Shown here piece by piece: positions 57,886-64,000 of a stretch of 64,000 nt of DNA (positions are counted from its first letter, which is position 1; the number at the start of each line of letters is the position of its first letter). Source of the stretch: Calditrichota bacterium (lineage in GTDB: Bacteria > CLD3); assembly GCA_008501735.1 (NCBI GenBank), contig QQUF01000049.1, forward strand, positions 1-64,000, read 5' to 3'. The position numbers and the translations under genes were made by a program. The notes below the pieces were generated by a model. It had not been told where the DNA came from. It worked only from the letters and a program-made list of their open reading frames with translations, and did not search any database.

Positions 57886-58279
57886 AGTTCACTGAAAATC
57901 TGGAGCAAAAATATAAGCCGGATTCTGTTCTTGATAAAATCAAGTAACGGTCATTTATCTTGAATTTTTGTTGCCAAAAATCTCTTTGCGGTCTACCCGA
58001 GAGTTAATAAAAGCGAGCAACTTCTGCTCTCCTATTTGACCTTGCTCCAAGTGGGGTTTACAAAGCTTGCGAAATCACTTCCGCAACTGGTGAGCTCTTA
58101 CCTCACCGTTTCACCATTACCTCAAAAAGAGGCTGTTTACTTTCTGCTGCACTTTCCATAGAATTGCTTCTTCTTCGCGTTACGAAGCACTTTGCTCTTT
58201 GGAGTCCGGACTTTCCTCACTCTTTCAATAAATTGAAAGTCGTGCGACCGTCCATCTTGCTCCAGATTTTCAGTGAACT
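57886..58279 (-). ncRNA. rnpB: RNase P RNA (bacterial type A)
   Basis: Minus strand GAAAGTCCGGACTCC..AAAGTGCAGCAG..ACCGTTACTTG..ACAGAATCCGGCTTAT, closed by the P1 helix AGTTCACTGAAAATCTGGAGCAA/TTGCTCCAGATTTTCAGTGAACT. Confidence 0.95.
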
Positions 58280-58282
58280 AAA

Positions 58283-59149
58283 TCATCTTTTACGTTTGTA
58301 TTCTCGCATAAGTCGTAGCATCATTTTATCATCAGGAATTTTCTCATCAATTTTTATCAACTCGTGCTTGTAATTGTAACCTCTGCCACTTTTTATGATT
58401 GTTACCTTACCGATAAACTCACCGTTGTAGCCACATTCGACGTAACGAGTTCCATTGCTTCCAATTAGAATTCCATTTTTAGGTTTAACAAAATTACCAC
58501 CAATTACTAAATCAAAATTTAAATTTAGCCATTCCAAACCATATTTCTCTTCTAATTCATTTCCATTTGCACAAAGTAAGATTTTTAAATTTGCCAGATT
58601 CTTTATTCTTTTGTCCATTTCTTTCAAAGATTCCATTGGCTGAGTGTGCGGCAAAGCAAAAATTGAATCATCCAAACTTCGCACTTCGTAAAGTCCTGTG
58701 AAAAGAGCCCGAATCTCTTTCTGCATTTTAATTGAAATCGGTTTGACGGAAGTGTGAACTAAGTTAGCTGAAACCAAGTTAAATTCTTGCGAAATTCTTT
58801 TTACAAAGTAATCTTCTCCGTTGTTTCCTTCAAACAAAGCAGGTGAAATGAAATCGTATTCCAAAAGTTTGTAAGCTCGGAGAATATATTCGTTGTCCAA
58901 GAAATTACCAGAGTAAGAAGTCAGAAAATTACCTGTATCCACCAGAATTAAGTTCGGAAATTTCTTTCGCAAGGAATCAATTGCAGACTTCTTTCTTGGA
59001 AAACCACCGTAATTTTCATTTCCACAACCACAGTCCAAAATTGAACCTAAATTATTACTCGTATAAACTACAACAAGTGTGTCATTCGCAAAACCTTGTG
59101 AAAAACTCACACAGATAAAAATTAAAAAAATTAGAAAGATTTTATTCAT
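58283..59149 (-). CDS. Secreted metallophosphoesterase/5'-nucleotidase-like protein
   Basis: VVVYTSNNLGSILDCGCGNENYGGFPRKKSAIDSLRKKFPNLILVDTGNFL; signal peptide. Confidence 0.65.
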   Translation of the reverse strand: MNKIFLIFLIFICVSFSQGFANDTLVVVYTSNNLGSILDCGCGNENYGGFPRKKSAIDSLRKKFPNLILVDTGNFLTSYSGNFLDNEYILRAYKLLEYDFISPALFEGNNGEDYFVKRISQEFNLVSANLVHTSVKPISIKMQKEIRALFTGLYEVRSLDDSIFALPHTQPMESLKEMDKRIKNLANLKILLCANGNELEEKYGLEWLNLNFDLVIGGNFVKPKNGILIGSNGTRYVECGYNGEFIGKVTIIKSGRGYNYKHELIKIDEKIPDDKMMLRLMREYKRKR

Positions 59150-59229
59150 TGGATTTATTAGTTAAGGAGTTAATTTTAGTTCCCTAAAGAAGTAAGTATC
59201 GCCCGAATTTAAAACCATATTTTTTATTA

Positions 59230-60351
59230 ATGAAGCCTAAAACTGTTTTTTTTATTTTTTTCGGATTGTTCATTTTAATTGGACTTCTTTCCTTTTTTCA
59301 CCAGCAATCCAAAAACCCTGCTGAAGATATTTTTATCGAGCCAATCGAACAAATCTCAAAATTTGTTCAAACTCCAGCTCCTTCTCCTGAAAACTCCAAA
59401 CAGTTAGAAGAAGAAATTAAAATCAGTTTGGATAAAATCGGAATTAACATCGACAAAATCCGCAAAGTAAAAGACAGTGAACACAAGCATTTAGTGATTG
59501 ACGTTCCAAAAGATGTAAGCCTAATTCGTTGCAATCACTTGGTAACTCAAACTGTAAGAAGAGAAGAATACAGTGTTTTAAACTGCATAGAAGTTCCACA
59601 AAAGAAACAAATTCGTTTTCGAATCGGCAAAAATGATTCTTTGCACTTAAAAATAACTTTACGCAAATCAGAAGACGCTATTAAAATTGTTGGAAGAGTC
59701 GCAATAATTATTGACGACTTTGGCTACAATTCAAATGGAATCGTTGACAAATTTTTGAAATGCAAAAAGGACTTAACATTTGCAGTAATTCCTGGACTTG
59801 CTTACTCAAGAGAAATCGGTCTGAATGCTTTGAAGAAAAACAAGGAAGTGATAATCCACCTTCCTTTTGAGCCTGAATCAAATGAAAAAGCGGAAGAAAT
59901 TCAAATCAAAAGCGGAATGACAGAGGAAGAAATTATTTGGCAAATTGAACTTGCTCGAAAAAGTCTTCCAATGGCAAAAGGTGCAAACAATCATCAAGGC
60001 TCAAAAGCTACAGCAGACACAGAAGTAATGAATGTTGTGGCAGAATATTTTAGCGAAAATAGTTTGTATTTTATTGATAGCGTTACTTCTTCGGAAAGCC
60101 AAGCCTACGAAGCAATGATTGCAGAAAATGTTAGAACTGCCGAAAGAGATGTTTTTTTAGATGAAGTTGACACAGTCGAATACGTCAGAGGGCAAATGCA
60201 ACTTCTCGCAAGTCGAGCAATCGAAAAAGGCAAAGCAATCGCAATTGGTCACGTAAGAAAAAACACTTTGGAAGCAATAAATTCGATGATTCCTGAATTT
60301 GAAGAACAAGGAATTAGATTCGTGAAAGTTACAGAACTTTTAGAGAATTAA
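59230..60351 (+). CDS. Divergent polysaccharide deacetylase family protein
   Basis: VAIIIDDFGYNSNGIVDKFL..TFAVIPGLAYSREI..KEVIIHLPFEP..GANNHQGSKATAD. Confidence 0.93.
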   Translation: MKPKTVFFIFFGLFILIGLLSFFHQQSKNPAEDIFIEPIEQISKFVQTPAPSPENSKQLEEEIKISLDKIGINIDKIRKVKDSEHKHLVIDVPKDVSLIRCNHLVTQTVRREEYSVLNCIEVPQKKQIRFRIGKNDSLHLKITLRKSEDAIKIVGRVAIIIDDFGYNSNGIVDKFLKCKKDLTFAVIPGLAYSREIGLNALKKNKEVIIHLPFEPESNEKAEEIQIKSGMTEEEIIWQIELARKSLPMAKGANNHQGSKATADTEVMNVVAEYFSENSLYFIDSVTSSESQAYEAMIAENVRTAERDVFLDEVDTVEYVRGQMQLLASRAIEKGKAIAIGHVRKNTLEAINSMIPEFEEQGIRFVKVTELLEN

Positions 60352-60360
60352 AACTTCTCA

Positions 60361-60390
60361 CCTATCAAATGTCCCAAAGTCATCAGATGG
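60361..60390. repeat. Degenerate copy of the 33141-33171 hairpin-type repeat
   Basis: CCTATCAAATGTCCCAAAGTCATCAGATGG vs CCTATCTTATGGCTCAAAGCCATCTGATAGG. Confidence 0.5.
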
Positions 60391-60403
60391 ATTTTACAGA
60401 ACC

Positions 60404-61558
60404 TTACTTCATATTATTCACTGAACTATATTTCTTGTAAGAATTTGTAACTCTTTCAAGATAAGTTCTGGTCTCTTCGTAAGGTAAATCACTTCGTAAT
60501 TTCCTGTAAAGTCTTTCACTTGAAATTTCATTTGCAAACTCAACTGCTGGTCTGACTTTTCTCTTTCCAACAAGACCTTTTGCAACGTTTCCTGCTCCTG
60601 TGTTGTAAGCACAAGTGATTAAGTAACGCACTTTTTCGTCTTCATTTGTTCCGTCAAAAGTTCTAATTAAAATGCTCAGATACTTTGTTCCAAGTTCAAT
60701 GTTATTTTCAGGGTTTTTCAGGTATTCCCTTGTCGGTTGTCCTTCTTTACCAAGTGCTTGGAAAGCGTCTTTTCCACCAGACCAAGGAACAAGTTGCATC
60801 AATCCGGTTGCACAAGGTTTTTGGTTACAAGTTGAAGTTGCAACTGGATTAAAAGCTGATTCGTTTCGCATAATTGCCAAAACTAAATGTGGGTCAACGT
60901 TGTGCTTATCAGAATATTTTTCTACCAAAGGAATATATTTTTGGGCTCTTTTAGAAATGTGGTCAGAATTTAATTTTATTGTTACAGTCGCTTTGATACG
61001 TTCTTTGCCATCAGGGCTTTTAATCGGTTTAATTTCGATTTTCTCTTTAACCTCTTTTTTAACAAATTTCTCAAGTTTTTTTTCTTCAAACTTCACTTTC
61101 TCATCTTCTTTTTCTTCTTCAATCGGAAGTTGTTTTGCAAAAACTGTCCCTTTGTCGTCAGAAGTTTTTAAAAGTTTTTCCGTAGCTTTTTCGAGTTTTT
61201 CAGTAACCTTTTCCTGCTCTTCAACCTCAACTAAAACTTCTACTTTTATTTCCCCTTCTTCAAAATCAACCTCTGTTTTACTTCCATTTTCTTCATCGTA
61301 TTCAACCCAATCAATTCCACCTGATTCTTGAAATTCGCCCCACATTTTTCGGATTCGATTTTTGTAAGATTCCCATTCTTTTTCTTGTTCGTCTTGGTAC
61401 CTTTCCCACTCTTTTTGAACCTCTTCCAAACTTTGTTCTTCGGCTTCTTGGAAACCTTTAATTTCTTGCTGCTGCCTTCTTTGAAATTCTTCAAAACTTT
61501 CTTCTTGGGCAAAAACTGAAGAAGCTAAAAGAGTTAAAATTAAGATTGAGTAAAACAT
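60404..61558 (-). CDS. MltC-like lytic transglycosylase (acidic/coiled N-terminal region + SLT domain)
   Basis: YIPLVEKYSDKHNVDPHLVLAIMRNESAFNPVATS..ATGLMQLVPWSGG..NIELGTKYLSIL..ITCAYNTGAGNV. Confidence 0.92.
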   Translation of the reverse strand: MFYSILILTLLASSVFAQEESFEEFQRRQQQEIKGFQEAEEQSLEEVQKEWERYQDEQEKEWESYKNRIRKMWGEFQESGGIDWVEYDEENGSKTEVDFEEGEIKVEVLVEVEEQEKVTEKLEKATEKLLKTSDDKGTVFAKQLPIEEEKEDEKVKFEEKKLEKFVKKEVKEKIEIKPIKSPDGKERIKATVTIKLNSDHISKRAQKYIPLVEKYSDKHNVDPHLVLAIMRNESAFNPVATSTCNQKPCATGLMQLVPWSGGKDAFQALGKEGQPTREYLKNPENNIELGTKYLSILIRTFDGTNEDEKVRYLITCAYNTGAGNVAKGLVGKRKVRPAVEFANEISSERLYRKLRSDLPYEETRTYLERVTNSYKKYSSVNNMK

Positions 61559-61567
61559 TATTTCTCC

Positions 61568-62899
61568 TTAATCTTTTAAAAATTCAAAACTTACTTTGTT
61601 TTGTTTCTTCTCTACCAAACTAAGTTTTGGGTGATTATCAAATTTTGTAGCGATGAATGAAATATTTTCTGAGTAAAGAAAAGTGAAAGTACTTGAAGTT
61701 TTCGAGTACTTTCTTTCCTCAATCGAACTTTCTTTGAAACGAATTGACTCGAATGCTTGTTTGAGAATTTTGTAGTCTTCGTAAGTCGGAATGTTTCTAA
61801 TCTCGATTTTTACAAGCCTTGATTTATCGCCTTTGTAGTCTTTGAGTTTTTGGATAATTTTTGGTTTAGCTTCTTCGTAACACTTTTCAAGGGCTTTGAA
61901 AATAGCTTTTTCACGAGTTGAACTTCCTGCTTTTAAACCTTTAACTCCACCAACGTTAATTTTTGCGATTGTTTTTTGAGTCGAAATTTCAAAAATTGTG
62001 AGGTCAAGAGTAGCTCTGTAAAAAAACAAATTTCCCTTTTGACTTCCAAGAAAATCGTAAGTTGGAACACTGTAAGAAGCTGAACTGCCTGCAACAGCTT
62101 TCCCGTAAATCACCAAATTCGACAAACCTAAACTTCCAAGTTTAAGGGCAAATTCTTCACTCTCACTGAACTTGTTGCTTCGAATTCCTTGTTTTTCATT
62201 TTCTGAAAGGTTTGCCAAAACAAGCAATCTTTCTTTGTCTTGAACTTCGTAACCTTCGTTTACCAAATCATTTACTAACAAATTTTCAACTCGATTCGCT
62301 TGTCCGATACTTTTGTTTTCATCACCGTCGTAAACTGTTGTAATTCCAACAATTGCAGTAAAATTTCTGCGGAATTCTTCTTGAAGTTGGTTCGAGTCTT
62401 TGTAAACTTTTGCCTCAATTGAAACAGTAAGAATGTTGCCGGAGACTTTTTCACTCAAAAGTTTGTAAGATTTTACCAACCCGTTTGCCTTGTTGATGAT
62501 TGTGTTGTCAACGAGGACAACATCAACAAGACGAATTTCTGAGTCAATTTTTGTTCCGTGAACGAACTCAACTGCTTGTTTTTTTGCGTGAGTAATTGCT
62601 TGGTCTTTTGCGGCGAGAAAGTCTTTTGCATAAATCTGCGACTGACCTTCAACTTTTACGACAACGACATTTTTGTCGTCTTCTTCAAGTAAAGCTTCAG
62701 TAGGTTTTGGGAGCTCATTTGGAATCGGTTGTTCATAAACAATTTCTTGCTCAAAAGGCTTTTCGAGCTCCTTTTGTGCTTTTTGGGATTTCCCCCTGAT
62801 TTCTGCTTTTTGAGTTTCTGTTAGAGTTTTTTGAGTAGCACAAGAAAAAACCGTAAAAACGAGAGAGAATAGTAAAAATTTTATGGAGAAACTTCTCAA
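61568..62899 (-). CDS. Lipoprotein with LPP20/FlgT-like N-terminal region
   Basis: Lipobox FSCA; AKDFLAAKDQAITHAKKQAVEFVHGTKI..VSGNILTVSIEAKVY. Confidence 0.7.
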   Translation of the reverse strand: MRSFSIKFLLFSLVFTVFSCATQKTLTETQKAEIRGKSQKAQKELEKPFEQEIVYEQPIPNELPKPTEALLEEDDKNVVVVKVEGQSQIYAKDFLAAKDQAITHAKKQAVEFVHGTKIDSEIRLVDVVLVDNTIINKANGLVKSYKLLSEKVSGNILTVSIEAKVYKDSNQLQEEFRRNFTAIVGITTVYDGDENKSIGQANRVENLLVNDLVNEGYEVQDKERLLVLANLSENEKQGIRSNKFSESEEFALKLGSLGLSNLVIYGKAVAGSSASYSVPTYDFLGSQKGNLFFYRATLDLTIFEISTQKTIAKINVGGVKGLKAGSSTREKAIFKALEKCYEEAKPKIIQKLKDYKGDKSRLVKIEIRNIPTYEDYKILKQAFESIRFKESSIEERKYSKTSSTFTFLYSENISFIATKFDNHPKLSLVEKKQNKVSFEFLKD

Positions 62900-62901
62900 T
62901 T

Positions 62902-63678
62902 TTATCTTTCCTCTAAGACTTCGTTCAAGCCAATAATTTCTCCGTGTTCAATTCTGAAAACTTCCCAAAACCTGCCTCTTTGATTTTGTGGAATATAAAA
63001 GGTGTTAAGTAATTTTCCTTCTCCATAAACTTTGACACTTGCTTTTGATTTTGACAATTCACTTGAGTGCCTCTTTTTACGATTTGAGTAGTCGTGGACA
63101 TAGTAAGAGTAAGTTGAGTTTTTGGCAACTTTTTTAATTGTGATAGTTTCAGGTCCAAAAGAATTCGTGTCATCTCTGTCAAGCCTTGCCATTCCGTCTT
63201 TTGCAACTTTCATTTTTCTATAAGAAACGTGGTAATCACCTTCTTTTACCAAATGAGCATCAATGTCTTTTGGTTCTTCGTCCCAATCAAGAACAACTCG
63301 TAAATTCCCCAAATCCAATTTTGGCGAAACTGAAAACCTGTTGAAAAACAAAGCCTGAGCTTCAACTGTAACTTTGAAAGTTGCAGAAATAAAACCTCTT
63401 TTGTTAAAATTTGCTCCGTAATTTCCGTCTTCGGGAGTCTCAAATTGAACTTTTCCTTCAAAGTCCGTAATGTAACTTTTTCCAAGAACCTCAATCTCTG
63501 CATCTGTTACTGGCTCACCTGTTAAAGCATTCAAAAAACGCAAAGTGAGTTTTTCTTCTTTAAACTCAGTAACTGCATCGTCAAGGTCTTCAAAGTATTC
63601 GTCAACACTTTTCGTATCTTGAGCAAAAGCAAAAGCAAATGTGAGAATTCCTAAGATTGCTAAAAAATAATTTTTCAT
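62902..63678 (-). CDS. YfaP-like secreted protein
   Basis: LGNLRVVLDWDEEPKDIDAHLVKEGDYHVSYRKM..DTNSFGPETITIKKV. Confidence 0.75.
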   Translation of the reverse strand: MKNYFLAILGILTFAFAFAQDTKSVDEYFEDLDDAVTEFKEEKLTLRFLNALTGEPVTDAEIEVLGKSYITDFEGKVQFETPEDGNYGANFNKRGFISATFKVTVEAQALFFNRFSVSPKLDLGNLRVVLDWDEEPKDIDAHLVKEGDYHVSYRKMKVAKDGMARLDRDDTNSFGPETITIKKVAKNSTYSYYVHDYSNRKKRHSSELSKSKASVKVYGEGKLLNTFYIPQNQRGRFWEVFRIEHGEIIGLNEVLEER

Positions 63679-63721
63679 TCTAACACCTAATTTTAGATTT
63701 TAAAAATCGGTTTACACTTTT

Positions 63722-64000
63722 CTATTTTTTCATTCCGACTAGAACATAACAAAGTTTACTTTCGGTGTCTTTCCAACGCTTTAAAACTTGAACATTTTTA
63801 AGAGTTACATTTTCAACTTTTGTCGAGGTGAAACTTTCCGAAATCCCATTAAATGTTTTAGTCAAGTTGCTAATTTTGGAATCAACTTTTTCTGCAAGTC
63901 GAATTCTTGCGTCTCTTTCAGCTTCTAACCAAACAGAAAATTCTCTTGAATAGTTTTCCAAACTTGCCGTTCCGACTGCAAATTTCATTTCGTCAGAGTC
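63722..64000 (-). CDS. C-terminal part of LPP20 family lipoprotein, probably continuing past the window end
   Basis: ORF 63722..63988; frame stays open to the window edge (..DSDEMKFAVGTASLENYSREFSVWLEAERDARIRLAEKVDSKI). Confidence 0.7.
   Translation of the reverse strand, partial: DSDEMKFAVGTASLENYSREFSVWLEAERDARIRLAEKVDSKISNLTKTFNGISESFTSTKVENVTLKNVQVLKRWKDTESKLCYVLVGMKK

Noticed and set aside
57886-58279. Long inverted repeat flanking a structured intergenic region, initially considered as a novel ncRNA
   Set aside because: Conserved RNase P RNA cores are present, and the inverted repeat is its P1 helix
60672-61331. 219-aa plus-strand ORF
   Set aside because: Fully antisense to the well-supported MltC-like gene; composition mirrors its coiled-coil codons

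Overview
This is a 64 kb, low-GC bacterial chromosomal window. It carries Bacteroidota/Ignavibacteriota/Kapabacteria-type hallmarks: T9SS type A C-terminal domains with the 'FSLSQNYPNPFNPSTSINYDL' signature, a PorV/PorQ-like protein, BatD, a DUF2723 membrane glycosyltransferase and a TonB-dependent receptor with a carboxypeptidase-regulatory-like N-terminus. The taxonomic placement is inference from these families. Housekeeping content includes gapA, alr, aroQ, cinA, yajC, mobA-like, yjbQ-like, a tRNA-Ser(GGA) and rnpB, the RNase P RNA. Accessory content is dominated by secreted or envelope proteins. The strongest candidate for an under-described system is at 47.8-51.2 kb: a DUF2064-type glycosyltransferase followed by one polypeptide that fuses a PqqD-like domain, a radical-SAM domain (CNLACAHC) and an ArsM/AS3MT-type methyltransferase that keeps all four conserved cysteines, ending in a CC-x4-CC tail. 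About 13 kb away an aquaporin ends in an unusual ECCCC...C tail. Other notable items are: (i) a two-repeat lipoprotein gene broken by a 4-bp ATGA duplication; (ii) a decayed hsdR fragment not in the ORF track, close to tRNA-Ser; (iii) a TonB receptor and its partner protein studded with DxDxDG calcium-type loops, in a conserved-looking outer-membrane cluster with a PorV homologue and a large lipoprotein; (iv) a 2240-aa surface protein built from three ~1.1-kb modules; (v) a DnaQ-exonuclease/GIY-YIG fusion; (vi) an LPP20/YfaP-like/MltC-like envelope operon; (vii) a mosaic of dispersed intergenic repeats. No CRISPR array, rRNA, transposase or prophage was seen. All calls are by eye from sequence and the supplied translations; no database search was run.
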